The notes under the pieces were generated by a model. That model was given only the letters and a program-made list of their open reading frames with translations, was not told where the DNA came from and ran no database searches. The position numbers and the translations under genes were made by a program. This document shows positions 38,621 to 46,067 of a stretch of 64,000 nt of DNA, piece by piece; positions within the stretch are counted from its first letter, which is position 1; each line of letters opens with the position of its first letter. Source of the DNA: AC-32 sp963746155 (lineage in GTDB: Bacteria > Actinomycetota > Thermoleophilia > Gaiellales > Gaiellaceae); the NCBI GenBank assembly GCA_963746155.1, contig CAVVAB010000008.1, positions 1 through 64,000 on the forward strand, written 5' to 3'.

Positions 38621-39498
38621 GCGACGCGATCGTCTTGATGGCCTACGGCAGCCCGTCGGGGCCGGAGGACGTGCGTCCCTATCTCGAGGACGTGCGAGGC
38701 GGGCGGCCGGTCTCGGACGAGGCGGTTGCCGAGCTGGCGGAGCGCTACCGGCGAATCGGTGGGCGCTCCCCGCTCGACGACGTCACCGAAGCGCAGCGAG
38801 CCGCGCTCGAGCGGGAGCTGGGCATTCCGGTCCACGTCGGCATGAAGCACTGGCGGCCGCGGATTGCCGAGGCCGCCTACGCCGCGCTTGCCGGAGGGGC
38901 GACGAGGATCGTCGGGCTCGTGCTCGCGCCGCACTACTCTCGGCTTTCGATCGGCGGCTATCGCGAGCGGCTCGACGAGGCCGTCGCCGGACGCGCCGAA
39001 GTCGTCCTCGTCGAGAGCTGGCACGACTCAGCGGGCTTCGTCGACCTGCTGGCCGACCGCGTGCGCGACACCGACGCCTGGGTCGTCTTCACCGCACACT
39101 CGCTCCCGTCACGGATCCTGGACGAGGGCGATCCGTACAAGGAGCAGCTGCTGGAGACCTCTCGCCTCGTCGCGGAGCGCGCGGGCCTCGACCGCTGGTC
39201 GTTCGCGTTCCAGAGCGCGAGCGCAACCGGCGAGCCGTGGCTCGGCCCGGACGTGCTCGAGGAGCTCGACCGGCTTCATGCCGACGGCGTCGAGCGCGTG
39301 CTCGTGGCCCCGGTGGGCTTCGTCTCGGACCATCTCGAGATCCTCTGGGACCTCGACATCGAGGCGAAGGAGCGCGCGGCCGAGCTCGGGCTCGAGCTGG
39401 AGCGGATCGAGCTGCCCAACGCCGACCCCGCGTTCGTACGCGCGCTCGCCGAGGTCGTGGAGGAACGGCTCGCCGTCTCCGGAAGAAGCGTGCCGTGA
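38617..39498 (+). CDS. hemH: Ferrochelatase (coproporphyrin- or protoporphyrin-type)
   Basis: Inserts Fe2+ into a porphyrin. A TTG start at 38617 overlaps the hemE stop: SDAIVLMAYGSPSGPEDVRP, YRRIGGRSPLDDVTEAQRAA, VHVGMKHWRPRIAEAA, IVGLVLAPHYSRLSIGGYRE, WVVFTAHSLPSRILDEGDPY (catalytic His in AHSLP), FAFQSASATGEPWLGPD and VAPVGFVSDHLEILWDLDIE (second conserved His/Glu region). 293 aa, the short soluble form. In actinobacteria this enzyme usually works on coproporphyrin III with ChdC (HemQ); neither HemG/HemY nor ChdC is in this window, so the substrate form is inferred from phylum. Confidence 0.92.
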   Translation: MSDAIVLMAYGSPSGPEDVRPYLEDVRGGRPVSDEAVAELAERYRRIGGRSPLDDVTEAQRAALERELGIPVHVGMKHWRPRIAEAAYAALAGGATRIVGLVLAPHYSRLSIGGYRERLDEAVAGRAEVVLVESWHDSAGFVDLLADRVRDTDAWVVFTAHSLPSRILDEGDPYKEQLLETSRLVAERAGLDRWSFAFQSASATGEPWLGPDVLEELDRLHADGVERVLVAPVGFVSDHLEILWDLDIEAKERAAELGLELERIELPNADPAFVRALAEVVEERLAVSGRSVP

Positions 39499-39770
39499 GC
39501 TCCCGCTCCTGTCCCGACTGGCCGCAGCTGATGGAGATCGCTCCGAACCTCCAGTTCATGCACTACACGGTGGCCGAGGCGAAGGTGCCCTCCGAGGCTC
39601 TCGCCGAGCTGGTGGGCGTGCCACTCCAGGCGGTGGCGATCTGCGCCGACCTCGACCACAACGTCTTCAACGCCGCGCACACGGATCCGCAGGTCGCTGA
39701 GGCTCTCCGCAACACGCACTGGTACGAGCTGCGCGAGTGGGCGACACGCGGCCCCGGCCAGGACACCTAG
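39495..39770 (+). CDS. Small protein of unknown function downstream of hemH
   Basis: 91 aa, not recognised. GTG at 39495 overlaps the hemH stop, so it is translationally coupled. The N-terminus has RSCPDWPQLMEIAPNLQFMH and YTVAEAKVPSEALAEL. The centre has VGVPLQAVAICADLDHNVFN, with a short hydrophobic strand followed by Cys and an acidic/His patch (CADLDHN), and the C-terminus RNTHWYELREWATRG. It is soluble, with no signal or membrane segment. Two Cys and several His could bind metal or heme, which would fit the position after ferrochelatase, but that is only a guess from context. Confidence 0.65.
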   Translation: MSSRSCPDWPQLMEIAPNLQFMHYTVAEAKVPSEALAELVGVPLQAVAICADLDHNVFNAAHTDPQVAEALRNTHWYELREWATRGPGQDT

Positions 39771-39780
39771 CACCGGCGGA

Positions 39781-39786
39781 TAGGCT
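39781..39786 (+). promoter_or_regulatory. -10 element of the F420 operon promoter
   Basis: TAGGCT ends 8 nt before the ATG of cofC at 39795, in the 24-bp gap after the small unknown gene. Identical hexamer to the hemE promoter. Confidence 0.45.
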
Positions 39787-39794
39787 CTAGCCGA

Positions 39795-40349
39795 ATGCCC
39801 ACGTTCGTGGTTCCGTATCGCGGCGCGGACGCGAAGCGCCGGCTCGAGCCGCTTCCCGAGGAGGCGCGCGCCGCTCTCGCCGAGGCAATGCTCGAGGACG
39901 TCGTCGCCGCCTGCGAGGGCGCCGGCGGCCCCGTCGTCGTCGCGCGCGACGGCGATCAGGGAGAGGCGGTCGAGGCCGCGATCCGCGGAGTCGAGTCGGG
40001 GCCGATCCTGGTCGTCAACGCGGATCTGCCCTGCGCACAGCCTCGCGATCTGCTGACGCTTCTCGGTGCGCTTCCCGAGGGCGGGCTCGCGCTCGTCCAG
40101 GCCGCGGACGGGACGACCAACGCGCTCGCGCTCGCGTCGTCCAGCCTGTTCGCGCCGCTCTACGGGCCGGGCAGCGCCGAGCGGTTTCATGCCCGGGCCG
40201 CGCGGCTCGACGCGGACTCGGTGACCGTCGAGATTCCGAATCTCGTCGACGACGTGGATACCGTCGCCGACCTCGAGCGGCTGGAAGAGCGACTGGGCCT
40301 GCGGACGGCGGCGGTTCTCGACGAGCTTCGCGCCGGTCTCGCCCGGTGA
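39795..40349 (+). CDS. cofC: 2-phospho-L-lactate (or phosphoenolpyruvate) guanylyltransferase of F420 synthesis
   Basis: Activates phospholactate or PEP with GTP for transfer to FO. 184 aa. MPTFVVPYRGADAKRRL replaces the usual VPVKPLxxAKSRL start and keeps the key Lys/Arg pair. GPVVVARDGDQGEAVEAAI, GPILVVNADLPCAQPRDLLT (metal-binding DLP), GLALVQAADGTTNALALASS (DGTxxNAL substrate motif), FHARAARLDADSVTVE and NLVDDVDTVADLERL define the family. Actinobacterial homologues (FbiD) prefer PEP. First gene of cofC-cofD-npdG-cofE, all overlapping by 4 nt. Confidence 0.9.
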   Translation: MPTFVVPYRGADAKRRLEPLPEEARAALAEAMLEDVVAACEGAGGPVVVARDGDQGEAVEAAIRGVESGPILVVNADLPCAQPRDLLTLLGALPEGGLALVQAADGTTNALALASSSLFAPLYGPGSAERFHARAARLDADSVTVEIPNLVDDVDTVADLERLEERLGLRTAAVLDELRAGLAR

Positions 40350-41257
40350 AGGTCGCGCTGCTCGCAGGCGGGCTCGGAGGCTCCCGCTTCGCGCGCGCGC
40401 TGACGGAGACGCTCGATCCCGGTGACGTCACGATCGTCGGGAACGTGGGCGACGATCTCGAGGTCTCGGGCCTCCACGTCTCGCCCGATCTGGACACGAT
40501 CCTCTACACGCTTGCGGGCGTTCTCGACGAGGCCAAGGGCTGGGGCCGCGCGGAGGAGACCTGGAACGCGCGCGACTCGGCGACGGAGGCCGGGGCCGAG
40601 ACGTGGTTCCAGCTCGGCGACCGCGACCTCGGGCTGCACCTGGCGCGGACCGAGGCGCTGCGCCGCGGCGAGCCGCTGTCCGCCGTGACCGCTCGTCTGG
40701 CTCGCGCGTTCGGGGTCGAAGCGGTCCTGCTGCCCGCGACCGACGACCGCCTGCGCACGTGGGTCGCCACGCCCGCCGGAGAGTTCTCGTTCCAGGAGTG
40801 GTTCGTCCGCCGCAGGCACGAGGACGAGGTCGACGGCGTTCGCTTCGAGGGCGCCGGCGAGGCGCGCGCCGCGCCCGGCGTGCTCGACGCGTTCGACTCG
40901 GCCGATCTGATCGCGATCGCCCCGAGCAACCCGTTCGTCAGCATCGGGCCGATCCTCGCGGTGGCCGAGATCCGCGCCGCGCTCGAGGCCCGGCAGGCGC
41001 CTGTGGTCGCGGTCAGCCCGCTGATCGCCGGACGCGCTGTCCGCGGGCCCGCCGACCGGATGCTCGCCCGCCTGAAGGGCGGAACCGGGCCTGCGCAAGT
41101 AACAGACTGTTACAAGGGATTGATCGACGCGCTCGTGGTGGACGAGGCCGACGCGGACGAGGACGCGGGGGTGAGGACGATCGTCGCGCGGACGCTGATG
41201 AGCGACGAGGACGCACGGCGCCGCCTCGCCGAGGCCGTCCTCGCCGTGCCGGTATGA
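40346..41257 (+). CDS. cofD: 2-phospho-L-lactate transferase (FbiA/CofD)
   Basis: Joins the activated phospholactyl/PEP moiety to FO to make F420-0 or dehydro-F420-0. 303 aa. MKVALLAGGLGGSRFARAL is the nucleotide-binding start. VTIVGNVGDDLEVSGLHVSP and DLDTILYTLAGVLDEAKGWG hold the conserved Asp residues for Mg2+. FQLGDRDLGLHLARTEALRR, EFSFQEWFVRRRHEDEV and IAIAPSNPFVSIGPILAV are all family signatures. ATGA overlaps connect it to cofC and npdG. Confidence 0.94.
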   Translation: MKVALLAGGLGGSRFARALTETLDPGDVTIVGNVGDDLEVSGLHVSPDLDTILYTLAGVLDEAKGWGRAEETWNARDSATEAGAETWFQLGDRDLGLHLARTEALRRGEPLSAVTARLARAFGVEAVLLPATDDRLRTWVATPAGEFSFQEWFVRRRHEDEVDGVRFEGAGEARAAPGVLDAFDSADLIAIAPSNPFVSIGPILAVAEIRAALEARQAPVVAVSPLIAGRAVRGPADRMLARLKGGTGPAQVTDCYKGLIDALVVDEADADEDAGVRTIVARTLMSDEDARRRLAEAVLAVPV

Positions 41258-41871
41258 GAGTCGCGATCCTCGGCGGCACCGGCCCGTTCGGCCGCGGCCT
41301 CGCGGTTCGTCTGCGCGCGGCCGGCCACGAGGTGACCATCGGCTCGCGCGACGCCGAGAAGGCGAAAGCCCTCGCCGCGGAGCTCGGGGTCGCGGGTGAC
41401 GCGAATGCCGAGGCGGTTGCAGACGCGGACGTCGCCGTTCTGGCCGTCAACGCGGATGCGGCCGTCGAGACGGCGCGAGCCCTGGCCGGCGCCCTTGGCG
41501 CGACGCCCTTGCTCTCAGTGGCCAGCGAGCTGAACTTCGGCGGGAACGGCGCGAGCCCCGGCGCCGAAGGGGTCTCGCTCGCCGAGCGAGTTGCCGAGGT
41601 CGTCGACGCGCCGGTCGCCGCGGGGCTCCACTCCGTTGCGGCTCGCAATCTCGGCGAAGAAGCGCCGGACGAGGACGCGCTCGTCTGCGGTGACGACCCG
41701 CGGGCCAAGGAGCTGGCGCTCGAGCTCGCCTCGCACGTGGTCGCCGGGCGCGCGCTGGACGCAGGCCCGCTCGCGGCCGCCCGCGCGCTCGAAGGCCTGA
41801 CGGCGGTGATCGTCAACCTGAACCGCGGCTACAAGGCGCACTCCGGCATCCGCATCACCGGCCTCCCGTGA
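41254..41871 (+). CDS. npdG: F420H2:NADP+ oxidoreductase-like (NADPH-dependent F420 reductase)
   Basis: Exchanges hydride between NADPH and F420. 205 aa. MRVAILGGTGPFGRGLAVRL and EVTIGSRDAEKAKALA form the NADP site: the GxGxxG variant, with SRD after strand 2 where the 2'-phosphate binds. DVAVLAVNADAAVETARALA, AAGLHSVAARNLGEEAPDED and NLNRGYKAHSGIRITGLP match the F420-binding C-terminus of Fno. Its presence inside the biosynthesis operon implies that the cell maintains F420H2 from NADPH here, not only through Fgd. Confidence 0.9.
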   Translation: MRVAILGGTGPFGRGLAVRLRAAGHEVTIGSRDAEKAKALAAELGVAGDANAEAVADADVAVLAVNADAAVETARALAGALGATPLLSVASELNFGGNGASPGAEGVSLAERVAEVVDAPVAAGLHSVAARNLGEEAPDEDALVCGDDPRAKELALELASHVVAGRALDAGPLAAARALEGLTAVIVNLNRGYKAHSGIRITGLP

Positions 41872-42590
41872 TCGAGATCCACCCGGTCGAGGGGCTCCCC
41901 GAGATCGGCGAGGGCGACGACCTCGCCGCGCTGATCGCCGGGCGCGCGGAGCTCCGCGACGGAGACGTGCTCGTCGTCGCGCAGAAGGTCGTCTCCAAGG
42001 CCGAGGGCCGCGTCGTCGCGCTGGCCGATGTCGAGCCGTCGGACGAGGCGCGCGAGCTGGCCGCGGACGGCGACCCGCGGCGGGTCGAGGTGATCCTCCG
42101 CGAGTCGGCCAGGCTCGTCCGGACGCGGCCGCCGCTCGTGATCGCCGAGACCAGGCACGGCTTCGTCTGCGCTTCCGCGGGCGTCGATTCCTCGAACGCA
42201 CCTGCCGCCGACATGCTCGTCCTCTTGCCCGAAGACCCGGACGCCTCCGCGGCGGGCCTGCGCGAACGGCTGCGCGAGCTGACCGGCGCCGAGGTCGGCG
42301 TGATCGTCAGCGACTCCTTCGGACGCGCCTGGCGCCAGGGCACGACCGACGTCGCCATCGGCCTCTCGGGAATCCGGCCGCTGCTCGACCTCCAGGGCGA
42401 GCGCGACGGCGTCGGCTACGAGCTGCACGCGACCGTGATCGCCGTCGCGGACGAGCTCGCCGGCGCGGCCCAGCTCGTGATGGGCAAGACGGCTGGCATC
42501 CCCGCGGCGGTCATCCGCGGCGTCGACGCGAGCGGCGAGGGCGCCGCCCGCGACCTCGTGATGCCGGCCGATCGCGACCTTTTCCGCTAG
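41868..42590 (+). CDS. cofE: Coenzyme F420-0:L-glutamate ligase
   Basis: Adds glutamates to F420-0 with GTP. 240 aa. IHPVEGLPEIGEGDDLAALI, DVLVVAQKVVSKAEGRVVAL, ETRHGFVCASAGVDSSNAPA, VGVIVSDSFGRAWRQGTTDV AIG and YELHATVIAVADELAGAAQL VMGK are diagnostic. Only the CofE domain is present. The C-terminal nitroreductase-like FMN domain of mycobacterial FbiB is missing, so reduction of dehydro-F420-0, if needed, must be done by a separate protein. Last gene of the F420 unit; fbiC (FO synthase) is not in this window. Confidence 0.94.
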   Translation: MIEIHPVEGLPEIGEGDDLAALIAGRAELRDGDVLVVAQKVVSKAEGRVVALADVEPSDEARELAADGDPRRVEVILRESARLVRTRPPLVIAETRHGFVCASAGVDSSNAPAADMLVLLPEDPDASAAGLRERLRELTGAEVGVIVSDSFGRAWRQGTTDVAIGLSGIRPLLDLQGERDGVGYELHATVIAVADELAGAAQLVMGKTAGIPAAVIRGVDASGEGAARDLVMPADRDLFR

Positions 42591-42654
42591 GGACCTCGAC
42601 GATTCGGGGGTTCCAGATCGCACAAATGCGTGTCAAACTCCGCGGGGAGGGGAG

Positions 42655-42960
42655 ATGACGAGGGACACGTTCCTGCTCGCGTTCGTGCTGGCCGCCGCCG
42701 TCCTCGCGGGATGGGTCGCGTTCCGCCTGCCCGGATTCGGCCCGCAGTCGCTCCGCGGAGGCTGGGTCAACCTCGCCCTCGCGCTCGTCCTCGGCGCGCT
42801 CCTCACGCCGATCATGAACCTCGTTCCGGGCCAGCCCGACACGATCGCCGTCATGGTCGCCCTGATCGGCGTGGCCCTGCCGGTCGTCACGTACATGTTC
42901 CTCTCCGGCATCTGGCTCGTGCGCCTCGCCGTAGAGCAGACGCTCGCGCCTCGCGGCTAG
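42655..42960 (+). CDS. Small three-helix membrane protein of unknown function
   Basis: 101 aa. ATG at 42655 with a purine-rich site (GGGGAGGGGAG) just upstream. Three hydrophobic segments: FLLAFVLAAAVLAGWVAFRL (residues 6-25), NLALALVLGALLTPIMNLV (about 39-57) and IAVMVALIGVALPVVTYMFL (about 64-83), then a short basic end. No family recognised. Its stop shares a CTAG with the stop of the convergent agmatinase gene. Confidence 0.7.
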   Translation: MTRDTFLLAFVLAAAVLAGWVAFRLPGFGPQSLRGGWVNLALALVLGALLTPIMNLVPGQPDTIAVMVALIGVALPVVTYMFLSGIWLVRLAVEQTLAPRG

Positions 42961-43913
42961 CGTCTAAGCGCGATCCCGGTCAGGATCTCGCGGACGATCC
43001 GGTCGGCGACGAGCGCCGTGATGTCCGCCGAGCCGACCGCGGTAGGGATCACCTCGACGACGTCGGCGCCCACGAGCTCGAGCTCGGCCGCGATCGTGCG
43101 GCAGGCCCAGAGCAGGTCCTGGCTGGTCATCCCGCCGGGCTCGGGCGTGCCCGTCCCCGGCGCGAACGCCGGATCGAGGACGTCGACGTCGACGCTCAGG
43201 AAGACCGGGCCCGCTCCGACGACGCCGACCGCCTCGCGGACGACCTGCTCGACTCCGAGCCGCCGCAAGTCGTGCATGAAGAAGCTCGTGATCCCGCGCT
43301 CGGCCTGCCAGCCGAACTCCTCCTCACCGGGCCAGTAGCCGCGGAGCCCGATCTGGACGTAGCGGCGCGGATCCACGACACCCGCCTCGACGAGCCGGTA
43401 CATCGGCGTCCCGTGCGAGATCTCGAGGCCGAAGACCTCCGTGCCGGTGTCCGTGTGCGTGTCGAAGTGGACGAGGCCGATCGGGGCGCGCCCCGAGGCG
43501 CACGCTCGGATGTCGGGCTCTGCGATCGAGTGGTCGCCTCCGAGCACGATCGGGACCGCGCCGGCGGCGACGACCTCGGCGACGGTCTGCTCGATCGCCT
43601 CGTGCGAGCGAGCGGGGTCGGCCGGCAGCACCGGCGCGTCGCCGTAGTCGACGATCCGTAGCACGGTGCTCGCGTCGACCTTCACCTCCAGGTGCGGGCC
43701 GGGCGGGCAGCTCGCGGCCCGGATCGCCCGCGGCCCGAACCTCGCGCCGGGCCGGTCCGAGACGAGGTCGTCCATCGGCGCGCCGACGATCGCGACGTCG
43801 ACGCCCTCGAGCTCGCCCGGATCCTGCGTGTACGGAAGCGACCCGTAGGTGAGCAGCCCTGCGTAGTCGGGCTTGTCGTCCATCGGCCGCCAGCGCTGGA
43901 TCGGATCGATCAC
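42957..43913 (-). CDS. speB: Agmatinase/arginase-family ureohydrolase
   Basis: Binuclear Mn2+ enzyme that hydrolyses a guanidino compound (agmatine to putrescine and urea, or a related substrate). 318 aa from the GTG at 43913. All three metal motifs are present: VLGGDHSIAEPDI, GLVHFDTHTDTG and VFLSVDVDVLDPAFAPGTGT PEPGG. The loop sequence PDYAGLLTYGSLPYTQDPGE and RFGPRAIRAASC are agmatinase-like. Guanidinobutyrase or another ureohydrolase cannot be excluded. Lies 23 bp downstream of the CarH-like regulator on the same strand, so possibly co-transcribed with it. Confidence 0.85.
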   Translation of the reverse strand: MIDPIQRWRPMDDKPDYAGLLTYGSLPYTQDPGELEGVDVAIVGAPMDDLVSDRPGARFGPRAIRAASCPPGPHLEVKVDASTVLRIVDYGDAPVLPADPARSHEAIEQTVAEVVAAGAVPIVLGGDHSIAEPDIRACASGRAPIGLVHFDTHTDTGTEVFGLEISHGTPMYRLVEAGVVDPRRYVQIGLRGYWPGEEEFGWQAERGITSFFMHDLRRLGVEQVVREAVGVVGAGPVFLSVDVDVLDPAFAPGTGTPEPGGMTSQDLLWACRTIAAELELVGADVVEVIPTAVGSADITALVADRIVREILTGIALRR

Positions 43914-43936
43914 GACGCGATTCTCGCCTGCCAGGG

Positions 43937-44815
43937 CTAGCGGAGCGAGCGGGAAGCGGTCAGGCGGGCGGCGCCGGCCACCGGATCACCGTCGAGCAGC
44001 ATCGCGCCTGCCTGCTCGGCCAGCTGGGGGGTCGCGCCCGCGCCGCCGAGTGCCACCGGGACCGCCGCGGCCAGCGCGGCGAGCTCGCCGAGGTCGTGGT
44101 CGAGCCGCGCGGAGTCGGTGACCGCGAGGACCACGGCGTCGGGCCGGAGAGAGCGCGCCTGCTCCTCGACGGCTGAGAGCGGCGAGTCCTGTCCGAGGTA
44201 CGTGATGCGCCAACCGCGGCTCCGGAGAGCCAGGCCGAAGGCGAGCAGTCCCAGGTCGTGAAGCTCTCCTGGAGGGCAGGCGAGCAGCGCGTGCGGCCCC
44301 ACACCGGCTCCCCAGCCGCGGGCGAGTCCGAGCAGCCGACCGCGGATGATGCTGCTCGCGAAGTGCTCCTGGGCGATCGTCGTCTCGCCGCGAGCCCAGC
44401 TCTCGCCCAGCTCGTGGAGGTACGGAAGAACGACGTCGGCGAGCACGGTGTCGAGCGTGAGGACGCCGAGCACGCGGTCGAACGCCGAGTGGGCGCGCGC
44501 CTCCGCGAAGCTCGCCAGGGCCTCGGTGAGCTCTTGCCTGGCCTGCTCGACCGCGCCGCTCGGGACTGGGCCGGAGGTCTCGGTTTCCCGTGCAAGCGCC
44601 CGCCGCGCGGCTTCTGCCGCGGCGAGGCCCTCACCGAGATGGGCCTGCATCGTGCGGACGCGCTCGACGTCGTCGTCCGAGTAGAGGCGAAAGCCCCCGT
44701 CCGACCGGGCCGGCTCGAGGAGCCCGTACCGGCGCTCCCAGGCTCGCAGGAGGTCGACGCTGACGCCGCTCCGGCGGCTCAGCTCACCGATTCGCAGGTA
44801 GCGCTCATCGTCCAT
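43937..44815 (-). CDS. MerR-type regulator with cobalamin-binding domain (CarH/LitR-like B12 photoreceptor)
   Basis: Predicted light- and adenosylcobalamin-dependent repressor. ATG at 44815. Residues about 6-70: YLRIGELSRRSGVSVDLLRA WERRYGLL, the MerR winged helix. Residues about 100-175 form the helical bundle with ESWARGETTIAQEHFASSII, an exact W-x9-EH motif, the residues that cap AdoCbl in CarH. Residues about 180-290: LLACPPGELHDLGLLAFGLA (ExxxxG-type corrinoid loop with the ligand His) and GWRITYLGQDSPLSAVEEQA. 292 aa, normal for CarH. The promoter is leaderless (TACACT, 6 nt from ATG) and overlaps five 11-bp repeats, so autoregulation is likely. Confidence 0.88.
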   Translation of the reverse strand: MDDERYLRIGELSRRSGVSVDLLRAWERRYGLLEPARSDGGFRLYSDDDVERVRTMQAHLGEGLAAAEAARRALARETETSGPVPSGAVEQARQELTEALASFAEARAHSAFDRVLGVLTLDTVLADVVLPYLHELGESWARGETTIAQEHFASSIIRGRLLGLARGWGAGVGPHALLACPPGELHDLGLLAFGLALRSRGWRITYLGQDSPLSAVEEQARSLRPDAVVLAVTDSARLDHDLGELAALAAAVPVALGGAGATPQLAEQAGAMLLDGDPVAGAARLTASRSLR

Positions 44816-44821
44816 GGCCCT

Positions 44822-44827
44822 AGTGTA
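44822..44827 (-). promoter_or_regulatory. -10 element of the regulator's leaderless promoter
   Basis: On the reverse strand TACACT ends 6 nt before the ATG at 44815. A possible -35, TTGTCA (reverse of 44847-44852), lies 19 bp upstream. The -10 overlaps the first operator repeat. Confidence 0.45.
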
Positions 44828-44873
44828 CAGACATTGGACAATAATTTGACAAACACGGAACAGAGTCGGTACA
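44824..44873 (+). promoter_or_regulatory. CarH-type operator: five direct repeats with exact 11-bp period
   Basis: Hexamers TGTACA (44824-44829), TGGACA (44835-44840), TTGACA (44846-44851), GGAACA (44857-44862) and GGTACA (44868-44873) start every 11 bp and all end in ACA. A sixth, degenerate one (GACGCA, 44879-44884) may follow. CarH of Thermus binds as a tetramer to 11-bp direct repeats of the form TnTACA, so spacing and core match the adjacent regulator. The array covers the -10 of the regulator and both the -35 and -10 of the divergent operon. Confidence 0.75.
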
Positions 44874-44875
44874 GT
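44846..44875 (+). promoter_or_regulatory. Promoter of the DUF378-fasciclin operon
   Basis: A perfect -35 TTGACA (44846-44851) and TACAGT (44870-44875) are separated by 18 bp. The start would fall near 44882, giving a 25-nt leader with AAAGGAGGGAC before the ATG at 44907. Both boxes lie inside the 11-bp repeat array. Confidence 0.6.
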
Positions 44876-44906
44876 CTCGACGCAAGCTAGACAAAGGAGG
44901 GACAAG

Positions 44907-45164
44907 ATGAAGCGCACCATCGACCTGCTCGCCGCCGTCCTCGTGATCGTCGGCGCGCTCAACTGGGGCCTCGTGGCGATCGCCGACTTCGACCTCGTTG
45001 CGTGGGTCTTCGGCCTCACGTTCGGCGAGACGAACGCGGCGAGCCGCATCGTCTACGGCCTCGTCGGCCTCGCCGGCGTGTACGAGGCGCTGCGCCTGCC
45101 GGCGCTCGTCCGCACCCGCACCCATGGCGACAAGCCCTCGGCCTCGATGGCGAGCCATGCCTGA
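44907..45164 (+). CDS. DUF378 family membrane protein
   Basis: 85 aa with the family's opening MKRTIDLLAAVLVIVGALNW GL and two membrane helices (residues 5-26 and about 45-65, RIVYGLVGLAGVYEAL). DUF378 proteins are small membrane proteins of unknown function, common in actinobacteria and firmicutes. The start is fixed by the strong ribosome site AAGGAGGG 7 nt upstream. First gene of a unit that continues through 46408 with overlapping starts, under the divergent promoter that carries the CarH-type repeats. Confidence 0.88.
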   Translation: MKRTIDLLAAVLVIVGALNWGLVAIADFDLVAWVFGLTFGETNAASRIVYGLVGLAGVYEALRLPALVRTRTHGDKPSASMASHA

Positions 45165-45336
45165 CCGACCGGTCGCGTTAGCGCGACTGCTGGTGCTGAT
45201 CGGGGCGACGATTTCGGTCGTCGCCTCGATCTCGCTCTGGTTCGGCGGGAGCGAGCAAGAGGGCATGTTCGTCGGCCTGTGGGTGCCGTCGATCCTCGCG
45301 TTCGGCGTGCTCGTGCTCCCGCGGAGGTCGTCATGA
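45157..45336 (+). CDS. Small two-helix membrane protein, unknown function
   Basis: 59 aa. ATG at 45157 overlaps the DUF378 stop by 8 nt. LARLLVLIGATISVVASISL and GLWVPSILAFGVLVL are two hydrophobic segments separated by a short polar loop (WFGGSEQEGM). No family recognised. Translationally coupled on both sides. Confidence 0.6.
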   Translation: MPDRPVALARLLVLIGATISVVASISLWFGGSEQEGMFVGLWVPSILAFGVLVLPRRSS

Positions 45337-45539
45337 ACGATCCGGGCATCTTCCTGCTCGGAATCGCCGTCACGCTCGTGGTCGGCACCGCGATGTCGCT
45401 GCTCGTCTGGGGCGCAATCCTCGACGGCCGCGACGAGCGCGAGCGAAGACGGCGGAACCCCGATCGAGCCGACCGCACGCTCGCGGTCCTCGAGACCGCA
45501 CGCTCGAAGTCATCTGGCGGGCACTGGCCCGCCGCCTGA
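45333..45539 (+). CDS. Small single-pass membrane protein, unknown function
   Basis: 68 aa. ATG at 45333 overlaps the preceding stop by 4 nt. One N-terminal membrane helix (FLLGIAVTLVVGTAMSLLVW) is followed by a strongly charged segment (DGRDERERRRRNPDRADRT) and a polar end. No family recognised; likely a membrane-anchored accessory subunit of the same operon. Confidence 0.6.
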   Translation: MNDPGIFLLGIAVTLVVGTAMSLLVWGAILDGRDERERRRRNPDRADRTLAVLETARSKSSGGHWPAA

Positions 45540-45554
45540 AGAAGGGAGACAGAA

Positions 45555-46067
45555 ATGCAGAAGCTGCAGATCATCGGAGCCGCGGTCATTGCCGCGGTGT
45601 TCATGGCCACAGCGTTGAGTGCGCCGACGGCCGGCACGTCGGCTCCTCCCACGCGGAAGCCGAACCTCGTCAAGACCGCGGTCGCGGCAGGGCAGTTCAA
45701 GACCCTGGTCTCGCTCGTCAAAGCTGCCGGGCTCGCCAAGGCCCTCTCGAGCAAGACGCAGCTGACCGTGTTCGCCCCAACCGACCGTGCCTTCGCGAAG
45801 GTTCCGGCGTCCACGCTGGCCCAGCTGAAGGCTGACCCGGCCAAGCTCCGCGCGGTCCTGCTCTACCACGTCGTCAAGGGCCGCGTGCCCGCCGCGAAGG
45901 TCGTCAAGCTTCGCTCGGCCACGACGCTGAACGGCGCGAAGGTGACCATCCGCGTTGCCAAGGGCAGGGTCTTCGTCAACTCGGCTCAGGTCGTGAAGGC
46001 GGACGTGCGGGCATCCAACGGCATCATCCACGTCATCAACCGCGTCCTGATCCCGCCGGCCGCCTGA
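45555..46067 (+). CDS. Secreted fasciclin (FAS1) domain protein
   Basis: 170 aa, exported. The signal peptide (IIGAAVIAAVFMATALSAPT, residues 6-25) is followed by one FAS1 domain: NLVKTAVAAGQFKTLVSLVK, LTVFAPTDRAFAKVPAST (the conserved FAPTDxAF motif), LRAVLLYHVVKGRVPAAKV (YH motif) and ASNGIIHVINRVLIPP. FAS1 domains mediate adhesion at the cell surface. A good ribosome site (GAAGGGAGA) precedes the ATG. The stop overlaps the next ATG. Last-but-one gene of the putative light-regulated operon. Confidence 0.9.
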   Translation: MQKLQIIGAAVIAAVFMATALSAPTAGTSAPPTRKPNLVKTAVAAGQFKTLVSLVKAAGLAKALSSKTQLTVFAPTDRAFAKVPASTLAQLKADPAKLRAVLLYHVVKGRVPAAKVVKLRSATTLNGAKVTIRVAKGRVFVNSAQVVKADVRASNGIIHVINRVLIPPAA

